Shown here one piece after another: positions 28,649-37,694 of a DNA stretch of 64,000 bases. The stretch lies in assembly GCF_010731815.2 (NCBI RefSeq), contig NZ_AP022593.1:4650001-4714000 (forward strand). Direction: 5' to 3'. The notes below the pieces were generated by a model that was not told the DNA's origin, made no database searches, and saw nothing but the letters and a program-made list of their open reading frames with translations. Source of the DNA: Mycolicibacterium arabiense. GTDB lineage: Bacteria; Actinomycetota; Actinomycetes; Mycobacteriales; Mycobacteriaceae. The first letter of the stretch is position 1; the number at the start of each line of letters is the position of its first letter. The position numbers and the translations under genes are program-made.

Positions 28649-29278
28649 ATGCAATGCGTGACGGCAGCGGTCACCCCCAAGGGTGAGAGGCGGCGGTACG
28701 CGCTCGTCAGCGCGGCCGCCGATCTGTTGTGCGAGGGGGGTTTCGACGCCGTCCGGCACCGGGCCGTCGCGCGCCGGGCCGGCCTGCCGCTGGCGTCGAC
28801 GACCTACTACTTCTCCTCCCTCGACGACCTCATCACCAAGGCCGTCGAACACGTCGGCAGCCGCGAGGTCGAGCGTCTCAACCTTCGCGTGGCCGGCCTG
28901 TCCCGCCGCAGACGCGGCGCCGAGTCGACCGCCGACGTCCTCGTCGACCTCCTCGTCGGCGAGGGGCCCGGCAGCCGCGAGTCCGAGGAATTGATCTCTC
29001 GCTACGAGCGCTACATCGCCTGCGCGCGTCAGCCCAGCCTGCGCGACGTACAGCGCAGGATGATGCAGCAGCGCGCCGACGCCGTAGTAGAAGTCGTCGA
29101 ACGCTCCGGTCGCGCGGTACGCGAGGAACTCGTCACCGCGCTGGTGTGCGCCGTCGACGGAGCGGTGGTCGCGTCCATGGTCGGCGTCGGTGACGGCCCG
29201 CGCGCAACGGCGCGGGCGACGCTGGTCGAGGTCATAGACGTCCTGGCGCCGTTCGACGAAATCAGTCGCTTTGGGTGA
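28649..29278 (+). CDS. TetR-family regulator (Rv0775)
   Basis: 209 residues from ATG 28649, or 206 from GTG 28658, which may be the true start. HTH GFDAVRHRAVARRAGLPLASTTYYFSSLDDL is typical of the TetR subgroup that regulates adjacent transport or lipid genes. It is divergent from the Tat esterase (117-bp gap) and 66 bp upstream of an APC transporter. Confidence 0.85.
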   Translation: MQCVTAAVTPKGERRRYALVSAAADLLCEGGFDAVRHRAVARRAGLPLASTTYYFSSLDDLITKAVEHVGSREVERLNLRVAGLSRRRRGAESTADVLVDLLVGEGPGSRESEELISRYERYIACARQPSLRDVQRRMMQQRADAVVEVVERSGRAVREELVTALVCAVDGAVVASMVGVGDGPRATARATLVEVIDVLAPFDEISRFG

Positions 29279-29344
29279 TTGACGCGCGCCGCGGCGTGGC
29301 CTGCCCGATGATGGGACTTTCCGACGAACGGCCACGGAGGCGCG

Positions 29345-30775
29345 ATGACCCAGCCTGACACAGCCCAGGAGCAACAGGAGCAACCTCAGCTCAAACGCGT
29401 GATGGGGCCGGGCCTGCTTCTGCTGTTCATCGTCGGCGACATCCTGGGCACCGGCGTCTACGCACTCACCGGTCAGGTGGCCGCCGAAGTCGGTGGCGCG
29501 GCCTGGCTTCCGTTCCTGGTGGCGTTCTTGATCGCCACCGTCACCGCGTTCAGCTACCTCGAGCTGGTGACGAAGTACCCCCAGGCCGCAGGCGCTGCGC
29601 TCTACGCACACAAGGCTTTCGGGGTCCAGTTCGTCACGTTCCTGGTGGCGTTCATCGTGATGTGCTCCGGCATCACCTCGGCATCCACCGCGTCGCGGTT
29701 CTTCGCGTCCAACTTCTTCACCGCCTTCGACATCGACTGGGGCAAGACCGGAATCGTCGTCATGGCACTGCTGTTCATGGCGCTCATCGCGGCAGTGAAC
29801 CTGCGCGGTGTCGGTGAGAGCGTCAAGCTGAACGTCGTCCTCACCATCGTGGAGATCACCGGCCTGCTGCTCGTGATCGGCGTGGGCTTCTGGGCGTTCA
29901 CCGGCGGCGCCGACGTGGACTTCTCCCGCGTGGTCGCCTTCGAGACCGCCGAGGACAAGAACGTCTTCCTCGCCGTCACCGCGGCTACGTCGCTCGCGTT
30001 CTTCGCGATGGTGGGCTTCGAGGACTCGGTGAACATGGCCGAGGAGACCAAGGATCCCGTCCGCTTCTTCCCCAAGGTGCTGCTGACCGGACTCGGCATC
30101 GCAGGCGTCGTCTACGTGGTGGTCGCCATCGTCGCGGTGGCCCTGGTTCCGGTGGGGACGCTGGAGGCCAGTGAGACTCCGCTCGTCGAGGTCGTCAAGG
30201 CCGGTGCGCCCAACCTGCCCATCGAGACCATCCTGCCGTTCATCTCGATGTTCGCGGTATCGAACACGGCGCTGATCAACATGCTCATGGCCAGCCGGTT
30301 GATCTACGGCATGTCCCGCCAGCACGTCCTGCCGCCGGTGCTCGGCCTGGTGCACCCGAAGAGCCGCGCGCCGTGGGTGGCGATCCTGTTCACCACGCTG
30401 ATCGCCTTCGGCCTCATCTTCTACGTGACGGCGTTCGCGAACAGCAGCGCCATATCGGTGCTCGGCGGCACGACGTCACTGCTGCTGTTGGCGGTGTTCG
30501 CGATGGTCAACGTGGCCGTGCTGGTGCTGCGCCGCGACGTCCGCGCCACCGGCGGGCACTTCAAGACGCCGACGGTGCTGCCGGTCATCGGCTGCGCCGC
30601 GTCGCTGTACCTGGTGCTGCCCTTCTCCGGCAGACCCGCTCAGCAGTACCTGCTGGCCGGCATCCTCATGCTCATCGGCATCGGGCTGTTCGGACTCACC
30701 ATGCTGATCAACAGGCAGCTCGGCATCCGCGACGCGGGGATCAGGGATCCAAAGAATCTGGGCGAGGCTCCGTAG
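29345..30775 (+). CDS. APC-family amino acid transporter
   Basis: 476 residues with about 12 membrane helices. TM1 reads LLLLFIVGDILGTGVYALTG, containing the GxGI/V-type APC motif; FFAMVGFEDSVNMAEETKDP is the TM6-loop signature. CGGAGG lies 6 bases before ATG 29345. It is probably an amino acid or polyamine importer or exchanger; the substrate cannot be read. Its 3' end overlaps the convergent relZ gene by 35 bp. Confidence 0.9.
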   Translation: MTQPDTAQEQQEQPQLKRVMGPGLLLLFIVGDILGTGVYALTGQVAAEVGGAAWLPFLVAFLIATVTAFSYLELVTKYPQAAGAALYAHKAFGVQFVTFLVAFIVMCSGITSASTASRFFASNFFTAFDIDWGKTGIVVMALLFMALIAAVNLRGVGESVKLNVVLTIVEITGLLLVIGVGFWAFTGGADVDFSRVVAFETAEDKNVFLAVTAATSLAFFAMVGFEDSVNMAEETKDPVRFFPKVLLTGLGIAGVVYVVVAIVAVALVPVGTLEASETPLVEVVKAGAPNLPIETILPFISMFAVSNTALINMLMASRLIYGMSRQHVLPPVLGLVHPKSRAPWVAILFTTLIAFGLIFYVTAFANSSAISVLGGTTSLLLLAVFAMVNVAVLVLRRDVRATGGHFKTPTVLPVIGCAASLYLVLPFSGRPAQQYLLAGILMLIGIGLFGLTMLINRQLGIRDAGIRDPKNLGEAP

Positions 30776-32510
30776 CCGTATTCGAAGTGGCCAAGCCCGC
30801 ACGCAACCGGTCGAACCTGTTCTGCAGCAACTCCCTTCGGTGCTCGTTGCCGTGCAGGTGTAAATACCGGTCTTCGAACACGGCGAGCAGCGCGTCGTCC
30901 AGGCGTCGCACCGCGCCTGCGGGATAGCGGTAGTCCATCGCGCGGTTGACCGCATCCTCGTCGACCCCGTCGAGGACCGCCGTCAGTTCGTCGAGCCGCG
31001 TGATGCCGAGTTCGAGCAGCAGCCCGGAGATCCAGCGGTAGTGGTCGGTGCGCGACCACCCGGCGTCGGCATACCGGTTCCCGAGGTAGGTCGCGAGCAC
31101 GGGGGTGGCGATCCGTGGATCCGACGAGTCGTCGTCGGTGTCGTCACGGTCGACCATGGCCACGCGCAGCCGTTCCCGGATGGCGGTGAACTCGCTGTCG
31201 GCGAGTTCGAGCAGACCGGCGGCGAGGGTGAAGCGGCGATCGAGGTCGGGTGCATGCTCGGCGGGGATCGACCCCTTGTAGCGGATGTCGTGCTCGAACT
31301 CGGCCCACGCGTGCTGCAGGACGGTGCGGACCTGGATCGAGGCGGGCTGCTGCTCGCCCTCGACGCCGACCAGCAGGTGCCGGCTGGCGTAGCCCCACCT
31401 GCCCTCGCGCGCCGTCTCCAGACCCATGTCCCTGTCGTCGAGCAGCATCATCTCGTCGGCCAGCAGGCGTGCGACGGTGTCGACGTCCTCGCGCAGGTAC
31501 GTGATGACGCGCAGCCCCACCTGATCGGTGATCTCGGCGAGCGGGTCGGTGTAGAGCGGCTGTCCGTCCACCATTTGGCCGGCCTTGGCCGCGAACGACT
31601 CGACGCTCTTGGTGCGCGCCGTGATGTTCAGGTAGTTGATGCCCGCCTCGTCGAGCAGGGAGGTCACCATCTCGAGGTAGTGATCCGTGGCGACGACCAG
31701 GGCCGGCCGGCGCGCCTGGTACTCCGCGACCGCGGTCTGCTCGGCGGGCACGGTCTGCGCGCCGCGCTGCGGATCGAGGTCGGCAGGCAGGGTGGGCGTC
31801 ACGATGCAGCCGGTGTCGACGTCGCCGTAAATGGTGACGTCGTCGGGCCGGCACTCGAAGAACAGCGCGACGTACGCGCACACCACGGCGTCCACCGGGT
31901 CCTCCGCGCGACGCAGTTCGCTCTTCTTGGTTGCGGTCTCGACCGATTGACGCAGCTCGCGCCAGGCGTCGGAGTCGCGCACGTGCAGCGGCGGGTCGGC
32001 GTGTCGAAGTCCCTCGACGAGGTCGACCAGGCGGAGCAGTTCGGACTGCAACTGCTCGAAGCTGCGGCCGGTCTTCGCCTTGTACTTCAGCGTGCGGCCC
32101 AGCCGGAACAGCGCGACCGTCGCCGAGTGCGGGAAGACCTCGAGCGCACGCCGCGGGGTGGAGGAGTTGGGGTCGAGGTCGAGGTGCAGCGCGTCGGCCA
32201 GCCGTGCGCCCCTGGTGCCGTTCGCGAACTCCGGCTTGCCGGTGTTGGCCGGGTGCGTCCCGGCGTGGAACGCCTGGAAGTCCCGGTTCAGCGCGGCCTC
32301 GGCAGGCCGGTTGCCCGTCGCGTTGCGCACGATCAGAGGGGCGTCGATGCCGACCAGGCAATCGTCACCGGTGAACGGCGCGAGCGCGTCGAGGATGTCG
32401 GCGTCGTCCGTGCGTGCCGACAGGTGCAGCAGGGTCCCCGATGCGTCCAGAACCGCGACACCGGTCGGCTGGCGTTCACCCCAGGCGAGGTCGAGTCCGA
32501 CGAAGTACAC
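30741..32510 (-). CDS. relZ: RNase HII-like/(p)ppGpp synthetase fusion RelZ
   Basis: 589 residues from GTG 32510 (GTG 32528 is an alternative). Residues 1 to about 250 are a DUF429 nuclease-like domain: VYFVGLDLAWGERQPTGVAV, GIDAPLIV, ALEVFPHSA. About residues 270-450 form a RelA/SpoT synthetase: YLNITARTKSVESFAAKAG, DQVGLRVITYL, GYASRHLLVG, and IQVRTVLQHAWAEFEHDIRYK. No HD hydrolase, TGS or ACT domain is present. This architecture matches M. smegmatis RelZ (MS_RHII-RSD), a dual RNase HII and (p)ppGpp/pGpp synthetase linked to R-loop and stress responses. In M. tuberculosis Rv0776c keeps only about the first half. It is divergent from purB by about 40 bp. Confidence 0.92.
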   Translation of the reverse strand: MYFVGLDLAWGERQPTGVAVLDASGTLLHLSARTDDADILDALAPFTGDDCLVGIDAPLIVRNATGNRPAEAALNRDFQAFHAGTHPANTGKPEFANGTRGARLADALHLDLDPNSSTPRRALEVFPHSATVALFRLGRTLKYKAKTGRSFEQLQSELLRLVDLVEGLRHADPPLHVRDSDAWRELRQSVETATKKSELRRAEDPVDAVVCAYVALFFECRPDDVTIYGDVDTGCIVTPTLPADLDPQRGAQTVPAEQTAVAEYQARRPALVVATDHYLEMVTSLLDEAGINYLNITARTKSVESFAAKAGQMVDGQPLYTDPLAEITDQVGLRVITYLREDVDTVARLLADEMMLLDDRDMGLETAREGRWGYASRHLLVGVEGEQQPASIQVRTVLQHAWAEFEHDIRYKGSIPAEHAPDLDRRFTLAAGLLELADSEFTAIRERLRVAMVDRDDTDDDSSDPRIATPVLATYLGNRYADAGWSRTDHYRWISGLLLELGITRLDELTAVLDGVDEDAVNRAMDYRYPAGAVRRLDDALLAVFEDRYLHLHGNEHRRELLQNRFDRLRAGLATSNTATEPRPDSLDP

Positions 32511-32536
32511 AGGGGTAGCTTGCCTCACCTGGGCCG

Positions 32537-32542
32537 TAAGCT
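32537..32542 (+). promoter_or_regulatory. Leaderless promoter of purB
   Basis: TAAGCT, 8 bases, then GTG 32551; no ribosome site. It lies inside the 40-bp space shared with relZ. Confidence 0.6.
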
Positions 32543-32550
32543 GTGTGTCC

Positions 32551-33969
32551 GTGACGATTCCCAATGTGCTGGCGAACAGGTACGCGAGCGAGGAGATGCG
32601 CGCGATCTGGTCGCCCGAGGCGAAGATCGTCGCGGAGCGGCGACTGTGGCTGGCGGTACTGCGCGCGCAGGCCGAACTGGGCGTCGCGGTGCCCGACGGC
32701 GTGGTCGACGACTACGAACGGGTGATCGACGACGTCGACCTCGCCTCGATCGCCGAGCGCGAGCGCGTGACCCGTCACGACGTGAAGGCCCGCATCGAGG
32801 AGTTCAACGCGCTGGCCGGCCACGAACACGTCCACAAGGGCATGACGAGCCGCGACCTCACCGAGAACGTCGAGCAGCTGCAGATCCGGCGCTCGCTCGA
32901 AGTCGTGCACGCCCACGGCGTGGCCGTGGTCGCGCGGCTGGCCGAGCGTGCGGTGCAGTACCGCGACGTCGTGATGGCCGGGCGGTCGCACAACGTGGCG
33001 GCGCAGGCCACGACGCTGGGCAAGCGCTTCGCCTCGGCGGCCGAGGAGACGATGCTCGCGCTCACGCGCATCGCCGAGCTGATCGAGCGCTACCCGCTGC
33101 GCGGGATCAAGGGCCCGATGGGCACGGCGCAGGACATGCTCGACCTGTTCGACGGCGACACCGCGCGGCTGGCCGAACTCGAACACCGCGTCGCCGAATT
33201 CCTGGGCTTCGGAACGACGTTCACCAGCGTCGGCCAGGTCTACCCGCGCTCGCTGGACCACGAGGTGCTCTCGGCGCTGGTGCAGTTCGGCGCAGGGCCC
33301 TCGTCGTTCGCCCACACCATCCGGCTGATGGCCGGGCACGAACTCGTCACCGAGGGCTTCGCTCCCGGCCAGGTGGGATCGTCGGCGATGCCGCACAAGA
33401 TGAACACCCGCTCCTGCGAGCGCGTCAACGGTCTGCAGGTCGTGCTGCGCGGATACGGCTCCATGGCCGCCGAACTCGCAGGCGCGCAGTGGAACGAAGG
33501 TGACGTCTTCTGCTCGGTGGTGCGCCGCGTCGCGCTGCCCGACGCGTTCTTCGCCGTCGACGGACAGACCGAGACGTTCCTGACCGTCCTCGACGAATTC
33601 GGGGCCTACCCCGCCGTCATCCAGCGCGAGCTGGACCGCTACCTGCCGTTCCTGGCGACGACCCGCCTGCTCATCGCGGCGGTGCGCGCAGGCGTGGGAC
33701 GCGAGGCCGCCCACGAGGTGATCAAGGAACACGCCGTCGCCGTCGCACTTGCCATGCGCGAGCAGGGATCCGAGCCGGACCTGCTCGACAGGTTGGCCGC
33801 CGACCAGCGACTGCCGTTGGACCGTGACGAGTTGGTCGCCGCGCTGGCCGACAAGGAAGCATTCACCGGAGCGGCTGCCGCACAGGTCGATTCGGTCGTC
33901 GCCCAGGTGGAGCGCCTGGTCGACCAGTTCCCCGAGGCGGCCAGGTACACCTCGGGCGACATCTTGTGA
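32551..33969 (+). CDS. purB: Adenylosuccinate lyase PurB
   Basis: 472 residues, identical in length to M. tuberculosis PurB. Fumarase/aspartase superfamily: signature loop [23 protein letters not shown] holds the catalytic Ser, and [14 protein letters not shown] and [17 protein letters not shown] carry the active-site His residues. It cleaves SAICAR to AICAR and adenylosuccinate to AMP. The stop overlaps cyp126 (GTGA), so the two are co-transcribed. Confidence 0.97.
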   Translation: MTIPNVLANRYASEEMRAIWSPEAKIVAERRLWLAVLRAQAELGVAVPDGVVDDYERVIDDVDLASIAERERVTRHDVKARIEEFNALAGHEHVHKGMTSRDLTENVEQLQIRRSLEVVHAHGVAVVARLAERAVQYRDVVMAGRSHNVAAQATTLGKRFASAAEETMLALTRIAELIERYPLRGIKGPMGTAQDMLDLFDGDTARLAELEHRVAEFLGFGTTFTSVGQVYPRSLDHEVLSALVQFGAGPSSFAHTIRLMAGHELVTEGFAPGQVGSSAMPHKMNTRSCERVNGLQVVLRGYGSMAAELAGAQWNEGDVFCSVVRRVALPDAFFAVDGQTETFLTVLDEFGAYPAVIQRELDRYLPFLATTRLLIAAVRAGVGREAAHEVIKEHAVAVALAMREQGSEPDLLDRLAADQRLPLDRDELVAALADKEAFTGAAAAQVDSVVAQVERLVDQFPEAARYTSGDIL

Positions 33970-35162
33970 GTCTCGCGGGAACCGACTTCACCGACCTGAA
34001 CAACTTCGCGTCGGGGTTCCCACACGAGCTGTTCGCCGTGCACCGTTGCGAGGCGCCGGTGTACTGGCACGAACCCACCGAGCACACCCCGGACGGCGAG
34101 GGCTTCTGGTCGGTCGCCACGTACGCCGAAACCCTAACGGTGCTGCGTGATCCGGAGACCTACTCGTCGGTGACGGGCGGCGACCGCCCCTACGGCGGGA
34201 CGCTGCTGCAGGACCTCTCCATCGCGGGCCAGGTGCTCAACATGATGGACGATCCCAAGCACTCCCAGCTCCGTCGGCTGGTGTCCTCGGGCCTGACGCC
34301 GCGGATGATCCGCCGCGTCGAAGACGATCTGCGCGCCCGGACGCGTCGTCTGCTCGACGGTGTCGTCCCCGACGAACCGTTCGACTTCCTGGTGGACATC
34401 GCAGCCGAACTGCCCATGCAGATGATCTGCATCCTGCTCGGAGTGCCGGAGTCCGAACGGCATTGGCTGTTCCACGCCATCGAGCCGCAGTTCGACCTGG
34501 GGCGCACGGCCAGCGAGGACGCCAGCGCCCGGATGTACGCCTACGGCCAATCGCTGATCGCCCAGAAGCGTGCGGCGCCGACCGACGACATGCTGTCGGT
34601 GGTGGCCAACGCGCAGTCCGACTCCGGTGATCCGGCACTCACCGAGTTGGAGCTGTACCTGTTCTTCAGCCTGCTGTTCTCTGCGGGCGCGGAGACCACG
34701 CGCAACGCCGTCGCCGGTGGGCTGCTTGCGCTCATCGAGCACAACCTGGTGGGCACCCTGCGGCACTCATTGGACTCGCTGCCCGTCGCGGTCGAGGAGA
34801 TGGTGCGGTGGACGTCCCCGTCGCCCTCGAAGCGCCGCACCGCCACGCGCTCCTGCACCCTCGGCGGCTGCGAGATCGAGGCCGGGCAGAAGGTGCAGAT
34901 CTGGGAGGGATCGGCGAACCGCGACGCCTCGGTGTTCGCCGACGCCGACTCGTTCGACATGACCCGCACGCCCAACCCGCACCTCGGCTTCGGCCAGGGC
35001 GTGCACTACTGCCTGGGGGCGAACCTCGCGCGACTCGAGCTGCGCGTGTTGTTCGAGGAGCTGCTGACCCGGTTCTCGTCGGCCCGGCTGGTCGAGCCGG
35101 TCGAGTGGACGCGCAGCAACCGCCACACCGGCCTGCGGCACATGGTCGTCGCCCTCACGTGA
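33966..35162 (+). CDS. cyp126: Cytochrome P450 CYP126
   Basis: 398 residues. [34 protein letters not shown]-helix [34 protein letters not shown], haem loop [18 protein letters not shown]. Very close to M. tuberculosis CYP126 (Rv0778) with the same purB partner; the middle section is about 10 residues shorter. Its natural substrate is unknown. GTG 33966 overlaps the purB stop by 4 bases. The linkage of a P450 to a purine gene has long suggested a purine-like ligand, but this is unproved. Confidence 0.94.
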   Translation: MSLAGTDFTDLNNFASGFPHELFAVHRCEAPVYWHEPTEHTPDGEGFWSVATYAETLTVLRDPETYSSVTGGDRPYGGTLLQDLSIAGQVLNMMDDPKHSQLRRLVSSGLTPRMIRRVEDDLRARTRRLLDGVVPDEPFDFLVDIAAELPMQMICILLGVPESERHWLFHAIEPQFDLGRTASEDASARMYAYGQSLIAQKRAAPTDDMLSVVANAQSDSGDPALTELELYLFFSLLFSAGAETTRNAVAGGLLALIEHNLVGTLRHSLDSLPVAVEEMVRWTSPSPSKRRTATRSCTLGGCEIEAGQKVQIWEGSANRDASVFADADSFDMTRTPNPHLGFGQGVHYCLGANLARLELRVLFEELLTRFSSARLVEPVEWTRSNRHTGLRHMVVALT

Positions 35163-35209
35163 TTCGTGCACCCGCAGGCGCGCTCACCGCGCCTCAGCGT
35201 GCACGAATC
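35161..35209. repeat. 49-bp palindromic element A
   Basis: Outer arms GATTCGTGCAC (35161-35171) and GTGCACGAATC (35199-35209) are perfect; inner arms AGGCGCG (35176-35182) and CGCGCCT (35188-35194) are also perfect around CTCAC. It starts on the cyp126 stop and encodes the last residues of the DUF559 gene. It could fold into a long hairpin and stop transcription of both. Confidence 0.8.
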
Positions 35210-36054
35210 GCGCGTCGCACTTCGGCGACCACGCGCTCCGGGTACTCCACGAGGTCCAGCCACGTGAACCGTAAAACCTGGTACCCCGCCAACGCGATCG
35301 CGTTCTGCTTGCTCCGGTCGCGCTGGAAGACGTCGGCGTCGGTATGGAACGCGAAACCGTCGATCTCGATGGCGACCTTGGCTTCGCGGAAGACGACGTC
35401 GACTTCATAGCCGGCAATGCGCTGATTGGTTCGCCAACCCGTGATGCCCGCCGCGCGCAGCAGACGTCCCATCACGCGTTCGGCCTCCGAGCGTGCCCCG
35501 TCGTCGGCTGCCTGCAGAAGGCGTCGTGCCGCCGGCGACCCGTGCCGGCCCTTGTTCCGTAGGTGCGCCGTCCACAGGGCACCTAGCTGCGTATGGCGTT
35601 GCAGCGCCTGATCCATCAGCTGGGCTCCGCCACCTCGCCGGACTGCTGCCTCCACGACGGTGAGCGGCAGGACGGTGACGCGAAGACCGTTGCGCTCGGT
35701 GACGTCGGCAGGCCGCAGATCGCGGCGACGCAGACGCGTGCCCGAGCGCTTCGTGTGGTTGCTGACCCGCGGCACGGTGACCTCGACGACGTCGGGCGCG
35801 AACTTCGTGAGGTGCAACCACCACGCGGCGGCGAGCCCACTCGCCACGGCCCGTTCGCCGTTTCCCCATACCGCGGCCCGGATCCTCGCGGCGTCGGTGA
35901 AGGGACGATCGTCGACGAAGTACACGCCCATCGAGCATCGCCGCCAGTGCCCGGACTTGACGAGGCGATTCACCGCATACCGGCTGAGCCCGCAGGATCG
36001 CGCCTGGCCAAGCGTGATGACGCCGTCGTGGTCGCGTAGGAAGTCGTCAAGCAC
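35194..36054 (-). CDS. AbiEi-like wHTH fused to DUF559 endonuclease-like domain
   Basis: 286 residues. The first 80 resemble the AbiEi antitoxin N-terminal winged helix (DHDGVITLGQARSCGLSRYAVNRLVKSGHW, then GVYFVDDRP). The C-terminal 110 residues are DUF559, a Vsr/PD-(D/E)xK-like fold: YEVDVVFREAKVAIEIDGFAFHT supplies D-x(n)-E-x-K-type residues, then FQRDRSKQNAIALAGYQVLRFTW. No AbiEii toxin partner is adjacent. The gene is framed by two related 49-bp palindromes at 35161 and 36099. Cellular role unknown; defence, DNA repair or a mobile cassette are possible. Confidence 0.82.
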   Translation of the reverse strand: MLDDFLRDHDGVITLGQARSCGLSRYAVNRLVKSGHWRRCSMGVYFVDDRPFTDAARIRAAVWGNGERAVASGLAAAWWLHLTKFAPDVVEVTVPRVSNHTKRSGTRLRRRDLRPADVTERNGLRVTVLPLTVVEAAVRRGGGAQLMDQALQRHTQLGALWTAHLRNKGRHGSPAARRLLQAADDGARSEAERVMGRLLRAAGITGWRTNQRIAGYEVDVVFREAKVAIEIDGFAFHTDADVFQRDRSKQNAIALAGYQVLRFTWLDLVEYPERVVAEVRRAIRAR

Positions 36055-36098
36055 ACCTCAACAGACGCGACGGCCGCCTCCCCGGTTCCATCCCCAGC

Positions 36099-36147
36099 GA
36101 TTCGTGCACGTTGAGGCGCGCCTGCCGCAACGGAGCGTGCACAAATC
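36099..36147. repeat. 49-bp palindromic element B
   Basis: Same length and layout as element A: GATTCGTGCAC (36099-36109) and GTGCACAAATC (36137-36147), one mismatch between arms; AGGCGCG at 36114-36120. Its second inner arm is degenerate. It lies 45 bp before the DUF559 start and just after the next gene's stop. Confidence 0.75.
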
Positions 36148-36153
36148 GCGCGG

Positions 36154-36774
36154 TTACTTGCGGCGGCGGGCGAGGCCTGCGCTGCGCAACTCGAGGTCGG
36201 CGAGGCCGCGGATTGCGATCGCATCGTCGCGCCGCCACGCTCCCACCGGATCGATGCTCACGGCCGCGAGCTTGCCCAGCGGCCGGTTGGCCAGCGCGCG
36301 CAACGCCAGCAGCTGCTCGCCCGCGGGGGTGGCGGCCAGGGTTAGCGACGTCCACTTGCGCCGGGCGAACCGCACCCGCAGGAACAGCCACGGCATCGCG
36401 ATGAACAGGATCGGCGGCGCGGCGACGGCCAGGCCCAGCACGACCGCCAGCCAGGTCGCGGTCGTGTCGAGGTTGGCCCCGGCGCCTGCGATGCCCAGTG
36501 CGGCCTCGCTGGCTGCGCGCAGCGGTTCGGCCAGCGCGTCGCCGACCAGCGGGAAGTCGTCGGCGTTATCACCGGCATCGCTGAGGTTGCCCGCGACGCC
36601 GTTGGCGCCCTCGTTCACCTGCCTGCCGACTTCGGCGATCGTCGCGACGGCGGAGTGCACCGCCAGCCCGATCGACACCCAGATGGCACTCCACAGCAGC
36701 ACCACGATGTCGCTGACCAGCTGGCGGGCGAGACGGACCGGGGTGGTCGCGTACGGCACATAGCGAGAACTCAT
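36154..36774 (-). CDS. Membrane protein (Rv0779c)
   Basis: 206 residues. Two hydrophobic stretches: LARQLVSDIVVLLWSAIWVSIGLAV (about residues 15-40) and TTATWLAVVLGLAVAAPPILFIA (about 104-127), with an Asp/Ala/Gly-rich loop between them and a basic cytoplasmic tail. Same length and place as Rv0779c, divergent from purC. Function unknown. Confidence 0.85.
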   Translation of the reverse strand: MSSRYVPYATTPVRLARQLVSDIVVLLWSAIWVSIGLAVHSAVATIAEVGRQVNEGANGVAGNLSDAGDNADDFPLVGDALAEPLRAASEAALGIAGAGANLDTTATWLAVVLGLAVAAPPILFIAMPWLFLRVRFARRKWTSLTLAATPAGEQLLALRALANRPLGKLAAVSIDPVGAWRRDDAIAIRGLADLELRSAGLARRRK

Positions 36775-36791
36775 GCCCTGATCCCAACAGA

Positions 36792-36797
36792 TAGTGT
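36792..36797 (+). promoter_or_regulatory. Leaderless promoter of purC
   Basis: TAGTGT, 6 bases, then ATG 36804. It lies in the 29-bp gap to the divergent Rv0779c gene. Confidence 0.6.
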
Positions 36798-36803
36798 TGC
36801 CGA

Positions 36804-37694
36804 ATGCGCCCAGCTCTGAGCGACTACCAATTTCTGGCCAGCGGGAAGGTTCGCGAGCTCTACCGCATCGACGCCGACCACCTGCTGTTCGTGGCGAGCG
36901 ATCGCATCTCGGCCTACGACTTCGTGCTCGAGAGTCAGATCCCCGACAAGGGCCGGATCCTCACCGCGATGAGCGTCTTCTTCTTCGACTACCTGCAGGC
37001 GCCCAACCACCTGGCGGGTCCGCCGGACGACGAGCGCATCCCCGCCGAGGTGCTCGGGCGTGCGCTGGTGGTGCGCGAGCTGGAGATGATGCCCGTCGAG
37101 TGCGTGGCCCGCGGCTACCTCACCGGCTCGGGCATCATCGACTACCGCGCGACGGGACAGGTGTGCGGCATCCCGCTGCCCGCCGGGCTGACCGAGGCCA
37201 GCAAGTTCGACCAGCCGCTGTTCACGCCCGCGACCAAGGCCGACCTCGGCGACCACGACGAGAACATCAGCTTCGACCGCGTCGTGGACCTGGTCGGTGC
37301 CGACCGGGCCGCGCAGCTGCGTGACGCCACGCTGAGCATCTACTCCCAAGCCGCCGACCATGCCTTGAGCAAGGGAATCATCATCGCGGACACCAAGTTC
37401 GAATTCGGCCTCAACCCCTCGGGCGAACTCGTCCTCGCCGACGAGGTGTTCACGCCGGACAGCTCGCGCTATTGGCGGGCCGACGCCTACGTCGAGGGCC
37501 AGGTGCAGGAGAGCTTCGACAAGCAGTTCGTGCGCAACTGGCTCACCGGCCCGGAGTCCGGCTGGGACCGGCACGGCGACGTGCCTCCGCCGCCGCTGCC
37601 ACCGGACGTGGTCGATGCGACGCGGGCACGGTACATCGAAGCCTACGAACGCATTTCGGGGTGCAAGTTCGACGACTGGATGGGAGCCGCATGA
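36804..37694 (+). CDS. purC: SAICAR synthase PurC
   Basis: 296 residues. [12 protein letters not shown] (ATP loop), [34 protein letters not shown] and [12 protein letters not shown] are the PurC signatures. It joins CAIR and aspartate using ATP. Length agrees with M. tuberculosis PurC (297). The ATG is leaderless; the stop overlaps ptrB by ATGA. Confidence 0.97.
   Translation: MRPALSDYQFLASGKVRELYRIDADHLLFVASDRISAYDFVLESQIPDKGRILTAMSVFFFDYLQAPNHLAGPPDDERIPAEVLGRALVVRELEMMPVECVARGYLTGSGIIDYRATGQVCGIPLPAGLTEASKFDQPLFTPATKADLGDHDENISFDRVVDLVGADRAAQLRDATLSIYSQAADHALSKGIIIADTKFEFGLNPSGELVLADEVFTPDSSRYWRADAYVEGQVQESFDKQFVRNWLTGPESGWDRHGDVPPPPLPPDVVDATRARYIEAYERISGCKFDDWMGAA

Noticed and set aside
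27629..30355. A 908-codon frame extending the esterase through TetR and APC genes
   Set aside because: Only the last 300 codons, with Tat signal and hydrolase motifs, look like protein; the rest is a GC-rich shadow.
36804..36860. purC as part of a Rv0779c operon
   Set aside because: The genes are divergent, 29 bp apart, with a leaderless -10 for purC in the gap.
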